Made by a program: the position numbers and the translations under genes. The notes below the pieces were generated by a model. That model worked only from the letters and a program-made list of their open reading frames with translations. It was not told the origin of the DNA and searched no databases. From NCBI GenBank assembly GCA_963931925.1, contig OZ007567.1, positions 80,423,186-80,487,185 on the forward strand: 64,000 nucleotides of DNA, given 5' to 3'. Origin of the DNA: Onchidella celtica. Taxonomy: Eukaryota; Mollusca; Gastropoda; Systellommatophora; Onchidiidae. Position 1 is the first letter of the stretch. Every line of letters starts with the position of its first letter. Shown in pieces: positions 46,301 through 49,024 of this stretch.

Positions 46301-47724
46301 TCTACTTCAGAGTGGCAGAAACTCATTCATATAGTGCAGAGCTGAAAGAAACTTTGGATATACACTGAAATATGGATATTCTTTCATTTGATATGTGTTT
46401 TCATGCAATTCAATAGGATTATTAGCAACCATGACACATGTAAGTGGAAAATATGTCATTATTTTTTTTGTTTTTTACCTTTTTCTTACCATTCCTATCC
46501 ACCTCCTGTTCTCACATTACTAAAATCATGGCTTTTCCTACCAGAATTGTATAGTACATTCATTTCTGAATAAAATGAGGGGTCACACACTCACACAGGC
46601 CTAAAAATAAGAAAGTTATATGCAATTTACCACAAGCACTATAAAATCACCAAATTTGGCTCCGTCAGAACGTGGAATGAGCCTGCGTACACTAAGAGTT
46701 AAAGCACTAAATGACAGTATCCTTTGTCCTTTGATTCTATATCTTGGACCATTTGGCATTGCAGTGATTAGGCCCTACTTACTAATACCAGTACTGTGCA
46801 ATTATTTAACACTATTTTTGTGAGTGCTTCATAAACAACTTCGACAGTTTTTTGCCGCTTTCTAACTTCCAAGGAAGTACATTCAAAGAATCAAAAGAAT
46901 GGCAAAAGATGGGATTGGGAGGAGTTACATATGACCCCCCTATGGCGAGTTAGACCTTTAGTTTAAGTGGATCTTTTTTTGGAAGGAGTTCCGTACTCGA
47001 GCGCCAGTATATAGCTACCCCGGCGGCTTTCCCTGATACTGCCCAGACGAACATCGGCCTACGGCCTCGATGATACAAACTGACTAGACCCTCACGTCGT
47101 TACATATCAATCACTGCTTTTTTTGCCAATGACAATTGGATAAACTAACAAAATTAATAAGTACCGAAAAAATATAGGCCTATAGGGTTTTTTATCAAAA
47201 AGTGGCGCTCGAGTAAGGTACTCCTCCCGTTTTTTTAATGCACAGAACATGAAAATTTTGAAATAGGCCTATAGGCTATGTGCCCGAATAAATTTCTGCA
47301 AGTTCTCATCTCATACTCCTCCCAAAAAGATCAATTGGCTAGGCTACAGGGAGACTGTAGAGATTGTTATTGTTGGTAACATACAAACTAAGGCTATCTA
47401 GTATAGATCTAGATCTAGGCCTGGAGCTGTCTAGACGGCAACTGTTTGGTTTGGATTTGCTCTCCAGACGTAATACTGCCAGCAATTTAACATTAAATTA
47501 ATGGCATATACTGACATTGATGCCAAATCTAGATTTAGCCCAAACCCAAAATAATTAAATCTACAGTCTAAACGGAGGGATCTTACCTTCGTGTCAACAT
47601 CAGCCAAGCATTCTTTTCTGAATTGATCAAACAAGCCTTGTGACTTGACTTTATTGATGACTTCTTTGATCGCCTGAGTGTCTTTGGGGTTGACCTCTGG
47701 TTGCTGTCGACTCTCTGATTCCAT
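6729..47724 (-). CDS. BOD1L1: BOD1L-type chromatin/kinetochore protein, 16-exon gene (gene-level entry)
   Basis: Joining 16 minus-strand exons gives 7530 nt, or 2509 residues plus stop; every junction keeps phase. Coding parts are 47587-47724, 43025-43149, 39146-39212, 38352-38523, 33709-34948, 31246-31433, 30409-30615, 27619-27737, 27143-27314, 26523-26650, 26031-26204, 21441-21660, 20855-21044, 19933-20058, 18722-19363 and 6729-10350. Residues 1-130 match the BOD1/Shg1 family (KSQGLFDQFRKECLADVDTK, then VDRIIEQVVNPKI). The remainder is long, charged and low-complexity, as in BOD1-like 1. In vertebrates BOD1L1 works with SETD1A at stressed replication forks, and short BOD1 inhibits PP2A-B56 at kinetochores; a nuclear role here is inferred from family. 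The length is somewhat below my recollection of about 3050 residues for human BOD1L1. The ATG at 47724 is the first in frame with the conserved domain. Repeats fill the introns but none interrupts an exon. UTR ends are unresolved. Confidence 0.88.
8465..8885 (-). repeat. Coding minisatellite, 63-bp (21-residue) SPVK repeats
   Basis: Six to seven nearly identical 63-bp units inside BOD1L exon 16, each encoding VPVIPSSPVKSPKDSESNxTH. More diverged units with the IPSSPVK core continue to about 8130. The unit length is a multiple of three, so copy-number change keeps the frame. Each unit contains S-P-V-K, which fits the CDK consensus S/T-P-x-K/R; phosphorylation is inferred. Confidence 0.9.
11165..12268 (+). 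CDS. Gypsy-type pol fragment: reverse transcriptase and RNase H
   Basis: A 367-codon open frame. Reverse transcriptase begins at CIDYRKLNE, followed by KIDLSKGYWQIPL, PFGLVTAPATF, the catalytic FDD (YFDDICIY), FLGHKI and LGFLNYYRKFIPNFS. RNase H has RTDASDKGIGAVL, ERECLAI and ETDHRPL, ending SQADVLSRLI and a stop. The nominal ATG is not a real start, because the 5' part of pol was deleted at about 11164. The frame has no internal stop, so the deletion or insertion is fairly recent. Integrase does not follow, unlike standard gypsy order. Confidence 0.85.
   Translation: MRFCIDYRKLNEVTIYDAEPIPNQEDLFAQLARATIFSKIDLSKGYWQIPLEENSKQYTAFQTPLGLMQWRYMPFGLVTAPATFARMMTILLQHMRSVLSYFDDICIYQADWSGHLVALREVFIALRRAGLTAKPSKVFLGYNQINFLGHKIAHGVQTPDDNKITTILKLQAPQTKKQVRSLLGFLNYYRKFIPNFSSLTAPLSDLTRKNFPNKVTWTTKCADALRTVQRLFSTSPILILPDIHQTFIVRTDASDKGIGAVLLQEREDSLRPCMYASRKLLDRECRYAIIERECLAIIYAVNAFSRYLLMSEFIIETDHRPLLFLKSNRAKNARLTRWSLALQEYRFVIRAIPGGDNSQADVLSRLI
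12288..15421 (+). mobile_element. RTE-type non-LTR retrotransposon, apparently full length (innermost layer)
   Basis: A 3134-bp insertion flanked by a perfect 13-bp duplication TATTAAAGAGTCT (12275-12287 and 15422-15434). It has one ORF, a very short 5' leader and practically no 3' UTR: the stop codon TAG merges into a TAGTAGTAG tail, a microsatellite-type end seen in RTE elements. It sits just downstream of the gypsy RNase H stop. No disabling mutation is visible. Confidence 0.85.
12314..15415 (+). CDS. LINE ORF2: APE endonuclease and reverse transcriptase, RTE type
   Basis: 1033 codons from the first ATG; true initiation may be slightly downstream. An AP-like endonuclease spans about residues 55-300, with WNVRTMYE, SESRWTGSG, QCYAPTNEND, MGDLNAK and SDHHLVAALI. 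A Lys/Glu-rich linker follows, then reverse transcriptase at about 535-790, with SKAPGKDNLTAELFK, NWRGITLLS, EQAGFRKGKGCIDQIF, VDFEKAFDS, GVRQGCVMS and the catalytic FADD in LDFADDLALLS. The C-terminal RRWRWLGHVLRK and GRRKRGRPKATW blocks are typical of this group. It acts by target-primed reverse transcription. The frame is intact, so the copy is young or active. Assignment to RTE rather than CR1 rests on the lack of ORF1 and the tail. Confidence 0.9.
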   Translation: MTLLGETKIVTETATWKNQRSGCDGPSEYLATRMNASSESRKETASRMKEELNTAKTKTRIGYWNVRTMYESGKLAQVTSEMRRYNLHILGVSESRWTGSGRIKTSTGETVLYSGREDDQHHEGVAIILKKGLDKCLLEWKPVNSRLMRMRMKGRHTNITVIQCYAPTNENDNTDKDDFYEQLQGEMDMTPRHDLIIVMGDLNAKVGKDDINYERVMGKHGTGTRNDNGERLVDFCALNNLVIGGTLFTHREIHKLTWNSPNGRDKNQIDHLMINGMWRRSLLDVKVKRGADVASDHHLVAALIKIKLNKTGIKTSKQRHLNIQKLRDASVRNAFNIQVKNRFQALRESDKNNPNERGIDSEWKRVTTVYTESSVACLGFNEKGKSKEWIQQRTWDVIEERKVMKKKLLQVKSERLKERYQHSYTELNKKVKRLVKKDKREAMEQLAADAEEAAARGEQGKLYKITKRICGKYGGRPSVPIKDKNGKLLTTEREQDTRWTEHFQELLNRPPSEDRIIIQDAAEDLDINIDPPKKEEIVAAIKSLKNSKAPGKDNLTAELFKADPDQSATILQPLFTAIWEAEAVPKSWNEGRIVKIPKKGALSDCNNWRGITLLSIPSKILAKIIVQRMSDAVDKTLRKEQAGFRKGKGCIDQIFTLRNIIEQCSEWQRQLYVNFVDFEKAFDSIHRESIWRILRHYGIPSKLVELIKSFYKNFSCSVGNSDASFEVKTGVRQGCVMSTILFNLVIDWIMRKTTEDAPRGIRWTLFDNLEDLDFADDLALLSHSHQHMQDKTQRLHNFGCKVGLRISQKKTEIMTLNVDTPAPVQVDDKNLTTTDKFKYLGSIIRPEGGTKEDIQSRLGNARAVFQSMSNIWKSTQYGINTKIRLYQSCVLSTLLYGSECWRMTEGDLAKLSSFHTTCLRRILRIFWPNKISNQELLRRCKQEEIANIITKRRWRWLGHVLRKEANSITKTALQWTPEGRRKRGRPKATWRRTIEAEMKSFNHSWGTLAKMAQDRQGWRSFVAALSTSGCNRK
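16106..17520 (+). repeat. 3' LTR of the gypsy element
   Basis: Starts TGTCAAGACTAAATG, identical to the surviving 5' LTR apart from a few substitutions, and ends CGTAACA before the CTCGG duplication. It contains AATAAA near 16463 as a possible R-region poly(A) signal and an internal 87-bp duplication. Confidence 0.85.
18348..18721. other. Remainder of BOD1L intron 15
   Basis: About 370 bp between the pogo-like element and the exon 15 donor. AT-rich, with no recognisable feature beyond the donor GTAAGT. Confidence 0.5.
18722..19363 (-). CDS. BOD1L1: BOD1L exon 15 (acidic, CK2-like sites)
   Basis: About 214 residues, dense in Ser/Asp/Glu (SDGEKEEGEDKTSDKDEK, DEASDEGEIKSDSDEAEE), then a more basic tail (GSRSYYTEPQQDRRPTRG). 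Many S-D/E sites would suit casein kinase 2. The acceptor is a tandem CAGCAG at 19361-19366, so the start is 19363 or 19360. The strong donor GTAAGT follows GGAGA. Confidence 0.83.
19933..20058 (-). CDS. BOD1L1: BOD1L exon 14
   Basis: Encodes VSPVQPEMRSWGQALDKDDL, then YKPGSSQRQESTPPPAFTSD. The acceptor is GATTTCAG and the donor GTCTGT, leaving AG. Intron 13 upstream carries the 66-bp minisatellite. The 569-bp intron 14 (19364-19932) holds nothing recognisable. Confidence 0.78.
20206..20560. repeat. 66-bp intronic minisatellite, about 5 copies
   Basis: GGGGTCT starts recur at 20268, 20334, 20400, 20466 and 20532, an exact 66-bp period with a few substitutions. It sits in BOD1L intron 13. Because 66 is divisible by three and no stop occurs, both strands read open (22-residue units), but the flanking exons join in phase without it, so it is treated as noncoding. 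A related CTGACAGACCCATGGG occurs at about 20717. Confidence 0.85.
20855..21044 (-). CDS. BOD1L1: BOD1L exon 13
   Basis: Encodes DESSKSLSSSMQTLDSAEGV and onward to SLDDGDSLNDGEGN, Ser/Asp-rich. The acceptor is ATTACAG; the donor GTACAT is a weak variant. Its AG joins G of exon 14 to make an Arg codon. Confidence 0.76.
21441..21660 (-). CDS. BOD1L1: BOD1L exon 12 (acidic)
   Basis: Encodes ECVVVTVGEEVETTTEIGAE and onward to VTGEEPP, very acidic and Ser-rich. The acceptor TGTCCCAG precedes GAA in phase 0. The donor GTGGGT leaves a G that completes a Gly codon with exon 13. The 396-bp intron after it holds nothing recognisable. Confidence 0.8.
22738..23200 (+). mobile_element. tRNA-derived SINE inside the piggyBac
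   Basis: The head resembles a tRNA promoter: A-box-like CCTAGTGGCTAGGC near 22751 and B-box GGGTTCAAATCC at 22791-22802. The body ends with AAAGGGCTTTGAGCCTGC near 23140, a tail type common in mollusc SINEs. A short SINE-like 3' end (AAGCGCTGTACAAA) also occurs at about 22590. No clear target duplication was found, so the ends are approximate. Confidence 0.6.
23279..24818 (+). pseudogene. piggyBac transposase, frameshifted
   Basis: The first open frame (23279-24019) has an acidic N-terminus and the start of the DDE_Tnp_1_7 domain, reaching CITIDEQLMP with the first catalytic Asp near 23981. A one-base shift with stop at about 24017 moves reading to a second frame (24024-24323) with MPSKPGKYGIKIFW and YDNFFTD (second Asp near 24210). 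Further stops follow; a third frame contains GGVDVMD (third Asp near 24501) and VANIAALVIF. Cys-rich C-terminal remnants are unclear. It is not functional as it stands. The family cuts and pastes at TTAA. Confidence 0.88.
25001..25042. repeat. (AC)n microsatellite inside piggyBac
   Basis: An interrupted CA/CACGCA run at the 3' side of the decayed transposase. Confidence 0.8.
25395..26030. other. Intron 11 remainder with hAT-like sequence patch
   Basis: Mostly unremarkable. Between about 25830 and 25980 are several TTCAAGGA and CCAAGGA-like words resembling subterminal repeats of the hAT-like element at 37704, but no paired ends are visible. Confidence 0.35.
26031..26204 (-). CDS. BOD1L1: BOD1L exon 11
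   Basis: Encodes VLERKAALRRQRTRNRKYAS and onward to FDGAVEVVE. The basic start continues the helix of exons 9-10. The acceptor is GTTTGTTAG and the donor GTAAGA in phase 0. The next intron holds the piggyBac copy. Confidence 0.82.
26523..26650 (-). CDS. BOD1L1: BOD1L exon 10
   Basis: Encodes GSLVEDLNASTASAEPDSPT, then a basic patch KQTTSRRRKNKAEMKEQ. The acceptor is TTATTCAG; the donor GTCAGT is a weaker variant but the phase agrees on both sides. The flanking introns (26205-26522 and 26651-27142) show no feature beyond AT-rich sequence. Confidence 0.8.
27143..27314 (-). CDS. BOD1L1: BOD1L exon 9 (charged coiled coil)
   Basis: Encodes an uninterrupted Lys/Arg/Glu helix (AREKEERYLKRQQRRADMEA and onward) that should form a single alpha-helix or coiled coil. 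A longer open frame over the same bases in another phase is a shadow. The acceptor is TTTTTTCAG and the donor GTAGTG. The 304-bp intron upstream holds nothing notable. Confidence 0.84.
27619..27737 (-). CDS. BOD1L1: BOD1L exon 8
   Basis: Encodes VSSYKPSKPDTTKPRKLLSL, then SYKYSDSEDEESREERKARI. The YKYSDSEDEE block resembles the conserved middle part of BOD1-like 1 proteins. The acceptor is TTTTTCAG and the donor GTAAGA in phase 0. Confidence 0.84.
27738..28196. other. Intron 7, exon-proximal part
   Basis: 459 bp between the exon 8 acceptor and the TIR element. AT-rich; nothing recognisable apart from the pyrimidine tract before the acceptor. Confidence 0.45.
28197..30368. mobile_element. Unclassified DNA-transposon-like element bounded by 20-bp inverted repeats
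   Basis: Left TTGCACACGGCGTACAAAAA and right (reverse complement) TTGCACGCGGCGTACAAAAA match at 19 of 20. A second similar block, TTAGTTG followed by CGCCGG, lies 15-30 bp further in on both sides. The interior is more GC-rich at both ends than the surrounding intron. No target duplication is visible, so the superfamily cannot be set. The interior holds decayed minus-strand frames. It fills most of BOD1L intron 7 and ends about 40 bp from the exon 7 donor. Confidence 0.55.
28963..29790 (-). pseudogene. Decayed ORF in the intron 7 element, unknown product
   Basis: A 163-codon minus-strand frame (29454-28963) rich in Ser/Thr, preceded in shifted frames by two Cys pairs (ICDVC near 29750 and KYICPECYK near 29600) that look like a broken zinc-binding domain. 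Homopolymer runs around 29660-29730 probably cause the frame breaks. I do not recognise the family; a transposon-encoded protein is the likeliest reading. Confidence 0.3.
30409..30615 (-). CDS. BOD1L1: BOD1L exon 7
   Basis: Encodes ELHPSESDVPHENEVSKAKD and onward to VPLIPPITS. The acceptor is GTTGCTAG and the donor GTAAGT in phase 1. Its 3' donor lies only about 40 bp from the end of the TIR element filling intron 7. The 630-bp intron upstream (30616-31245) shows nothing recognisable. Confidence 0.8.
31246..31433 (-). CDS. BOD1L1: BOD1L exon 6
   Basis: Encodes YNFAWDVDKDPGELSDVAVS and a Ser/Glu-rich acidic segment (SASEDEDESGTEEYGG). The acceptor AAAAG precedes G, which completes the split Arg codon from exon 5. 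The donor GTATGC leaves one G. The acceptor's pyrimidine tract is weak, but the phase match and conserved-looking WDVD block support it. Confidence 0.8.
31434..33708. other. BOD1L intron 5
   Basis: 2.3 kb of AT-rich sequence with several T/A homopolymers (for example 32390-32407). No gene, paired inverted repeat or SINE head was recognised. Confidence 0.4.
33709..34948 (-). CDS. BOD1L1: BOD1L exon 5 (Pro/Gly-rich linker and charged helix)
   Basis: About 413 residues. The first 230 are rich in Pro, Gly, Thr and Ser, with runs such as PPPPGSVPPPPGTVPVIPP, and look disordered. They are followed by a predicted helix (KHEIRAAKRKERMKEYERLK) and an acidic stretch (MDIEEEED). The acceptor TTGCAG lies at 34949-34954 and the donor GTGAGA directly after AAGAG. 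The plus strand of this exon is also open over 242 codons, a composition shadow. Confidence 0.85.
35258..36028. mobile_element. TTAA-flanked MITE, 771 bp, copy 1
   Basis: Flanked by TTAA (35254-35257, 36029-36032). Ends are CCCTCACCCTGCG on the left and CCCATACCCCGCG on the right (reverse complement). Palindromic GGTCACTGAC/GTCAGTGACC words occur near both ends. There is no coding capacity, so it is probably mobilised by a piggyBac relative. It sits in BOD1L intron 4; a copy of the same length lies at 50025. Confidence 0.85.
36033..37697. other. BOD1L intron 4, middle part with (ATCC)n
   Basis: Contains an imperfect ATCC/CATC microsatellite at about 36588-36757. Otherwise I see no gene. Confidence 0.5.
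36588..36757. repeat. Imperfect (ATCC)n microsatellite
   Basis: Repeated CATCCATC words with interruptions over about 170 bp. The Pro/His/Ser-rich open frames here are artefacts of the repeat. Confidence 0.85.
37704..38129. mobile_element. hAT-like MITE, 426 bp
   Basis: Ends CAAGGTTCATACAAAG and (reverse complement of right) CAGGGTTCACACAGG, with flanking ATCTAT on both sides (37698-37703, 38130-38135). The interior carries repeated TTAAGGACTTTT words. hAT elements normally give 8-bp duplications; only 6 bp match here. Confidence 0.6.
38352..38523 (-). CDS. BOD1L1: BOD1L exon 4 (Gln-rich coiled coil)
   Basis: Begins GIKPKVDEAVCGHLG, the tail of the BOD1 domain, then turns into a Gln/Lys-rich helix (QEEQQKHKQEQQ, then LQQQQLQQQ) likely to form a coiled coil. 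The acceptor is TTCTAG. The donor GTAAGA leaves one base, G, which completes GAA with exon 5. Confidence 0.85.
39146..39212 (-). CDS. BOD1L1: BOD1L exon 3 (end of BOD1 domain)
   Basis: A 67-bp microexon encoding SGVMSIGVDRIIEQVVNPKI plus two Leu. The acceptor is CCTTCCAG and the donor GTGAGT in phase 0. The VDRIIxQVVxPK motif is typical of BOD1 proteins, so the exon is firm despite its size. Confidence 0.87.
39683..39780 (+). mobile_element. SINE head fragment
   Basis: GTGGCATGCTAATAAG, then GGTTCGAATCTCC (B-box) near 39730, then a T-rich tail. It looks like a truncated tRNA-derived SINE rather than a tRNA gene, since no clover-leaf closes. Confidence 0.45.
42270..42360 (-). mobile_element. 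SINE head fragment, minus strand
   Basis: The minus strand reads GGTGACGCAATGCCTAG and then GGTTTAGTCCCAC, a B-box-like word. The end is marked by a 14-A run at 42257 on the plus strand. Truncated and poorly bounded. Confidence 0.4.
43025..43149 (-). CDS. BOD1L1: BOD1L exon 2 (core of BOD1/Shg1 domain)
   Basis: Encodes PAYHNLIQRVEKFVERFLNG, then QKWNSNVNKNQLRETLRRQL (residues 47-88). The exon lies between an ACAG acceptor and a GTAAGT donor, leaving AA of a split Asn codon. The QxWNxxxNKNQLR pattern is characteristic of BOD1. It is too short to stand out as an open frame and was found by splice-phase reading. Confidence 0.9.
43251..46698. mobile_element. TTAA element (piggyBac-like MITE) split by a foldback
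   Basis: Flanked by TTAA (43247-43250 and 46699-46702), with ends CTCTTAGTATCCGGC and (reverse complement) CTCTTAGTGTACGCA. Subterminal GCCACTTCATGTGGC occurs twice, once on each side of the inserted foldback (43268 and 46096), in the same orientation. Without the insert it is about 660 bp and noncoding. It lies in BOD1L intron 1. Confidence 0.75.
43308..46088. mobile_element. Giant foldback element with Ginger1-like ends
   Basis: A 2781-bp near-palindrome: the left arm from 43308 matches the reverse complement of the right arm from 46088 with moderate divergence almost to the centre near 44690. Ends read TGTAACAGGCC and TGTAGCAGGCC (reverse complement), flanked by CCGG on both sides (43304-43307, 46089-46092). 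TGT...ACA ends with CCGG duplications are described for Ginger1 transposons, whose transposase resembles gypsy integrase. Each terminus repeats GGCCAGA-TATACCCC words in both orientations, including a perfect 50-bp palindrome centred at about 43382. No transposase was seen, so it is non-autonomous. Confidence 0.75.
46917..47323. mobile_element. MITE-like nested inverted repeats
   Basis: The outer pair is GGGAGGAGTTACAT (46917) against ATACTCCTCCC (ends 47323). The inner pair begins GGAAGGAGTTCCGTACTCG (46981-47006) and is inverted at 47203-47228 with about four mismatches in 26. No target duplication was found. It occupies most of intron 1 between the TTAA element and exon 1. Confidence 0.5.
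47587..47724 (-). CDS. BOD1L1: BOD1L exon 1 (start codon, first half of BOD1/Shg1 domain)
   Basis: Encodes residues 1-46, from MESESRQQPE to the conserved block LADVDTK. The ATG at 47724-47722 is chosen because upstream in-frame codons lack another ATG, and it sits just before the conserved helix QAIKEVINKVKSQG. The donor GTAAGA follows AAG at 47587 in phase 0, and joining to exon 2 recreates DVDTKPAYHNL, the usual BOD1 block. Confidence 0.88.
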
Positions 47725-48898
47725 GATAAAAATGTACACTCCTGCCAAGACAAGGCTATCTCTCTCAAAAAAGTTTGTTCATAACATGTCCCGTAAATGA
47801 AGAGCCGCACAATGGAAATGGTTTCGCTTTGCTGCTACTGATGGAAGTCGCCATTTTGGTACCTCGTATTCGAGCCAATCCCATTTGATTTGAAGGGGTG
47901 TCCGGATCTGTAATTCCAGCAGTGCCCCCGAAAAGTGAACGTTTGTTGTGAAATCAAGAGCTTAAATAAGGGACAAGTGTACCCTCACTGTCCTGTGATG
48001 CCATGATAATTAGGCCTGTACATGTATCGCCTTCAGCTGGGGCACCCCTGTTTAATAAATTCCGAAAGAAGAGAGAATCCCCTTTATGGTTCTGTCAGCG
48101 ACCCTAAAATATAATTATGCTTACGGTTGCTATAAACTTTTATAAGTGTGTCAGACCCCAGCTAAACTTATCTTGATTGAGCCAGTAAAGCACAGGGATG
48201 TGACCCAACAGCTGACGTCCTCTAAAGAATCCAGTTTTATCATATTTGCAGAATGTTAATGTTGCATGGAGCCTAGGACAGTATTTTGATATGATCACTG
48301 CATATTCCACTAACTTCTACATGACTTTCATTCATTTTGTTATCTCCTTTGGGACAATAGCTCTAATAACAAGTGCATATGCATGCTATCAGTTTAAATG
48401 GCCAGACTTTCGCAATAAGATAAAAGGGCTTATAGGCTGGTTTCTCGATTGAGGAAGCATAGGCACTATCTTGTCAACAAAACCGCATGGGTCGCCCGTT
48501 GATTAGAGGGGAGTCAAAGTCGGTGGGAAGAAACGTCGTGTCATCGCTTCGTCGCTGTCCAGGTTCACAAAATTTTGAAGAGCACATAGATCTAGCTTGG
48601 TAATGATAACAGAAACGGAAATAATCTTGCCGTTTACTGTCAGATCTATCTCTACTAAAGTAATCGACGACTTTTTGTGATAACATAAAGTGGGGAAAAA
48701 TCGGAAAAAATCTTCCCCCAATCTAAATATTGGGTCATTCCAATCCAAGTCAGTGACTTCATTGGCTGACGCTGCGAGGGGTCACAATGGCGGATAGGTA
48801 CTAACTCGGCCACATGAAGTAGAGGTCTAATTAGTAAAGTGTGTTTCAGCATCTTTTATCATTGGGGAAATTAAAGTTCAGGATTTAATAGTAGAATC
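47725..48898. promoter_or_regulatory. Shared upstream region of head-to-head BOD1L and mitoferrin genes
   Basis: 1174 bp separate the two ATGs, facing apart, so 5' UTRs and promoters of both genes must lie here or in unseen upstream exons. I see no clear TATA box. The sequence is moderately GC-balanced with isolated CpGs, notably around 48480-48560 and 48765-48785. A bidirectional promoter is an inference from spacing only. Confidence 0.45.
48291..48452 (+). CDS. Small ORF with a hydrophobic segment, upstream of mitoferrin
   Basis: From an ATG at 48291 a 53-residue frame runs to a stop, with a hydrophobic stretch (FIHFVISFGTIALITSAYAC) followed by a basic end (KWPDFRNKIKG). The frame is open further upstream, and an acceptor-like TTTGCAG lies at 48245-48251. 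It could be a small membrane protein, an exon of an unseen transcript, an upstream ORF of mitoferrin, or chance. I do not recognise it. Confidence 0.2.
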   Translation: MITAYSTNFYMTFIHFVISFGTIALITSAYACYQFKWPDFRNKIKGLIGWFLD

Positions 48899-49024
48899 AT
48901 GGAGGAAGACGACAATCCGTATGAAACTCTTGGGATACAGACTTCTATGACTACCCACATGCTTGCCGGAGCGGCAGCAGGAGTCATGGAGCACTCGGTT
49001 ATGTACCCTGTTGATTGCGTAAAG
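48899..49024 (+). CDS. SLC25A37: Mitoferrin exon 1
   Basis: Encodes residues 1-42, from [20 protein letters not shown] through the first transmembrane helix to PVDCVK. The donor GTAAGG follows AAG in phase 0. It lies 1.17 kb from the BOD1L start codon on the other strand. Confidence 0.93.

Noticed and set aside
48745-48765. AAGT-CAGTG-ACTT hairpin in the mitoferrin upstream region, resembling a canonical IRE loop
   Set aside because: The stem is only four pairs around CAGTG; with the proper six-base loop CAGTGA the upper stem does not pair, and the C bulge has no supporting lower stem.
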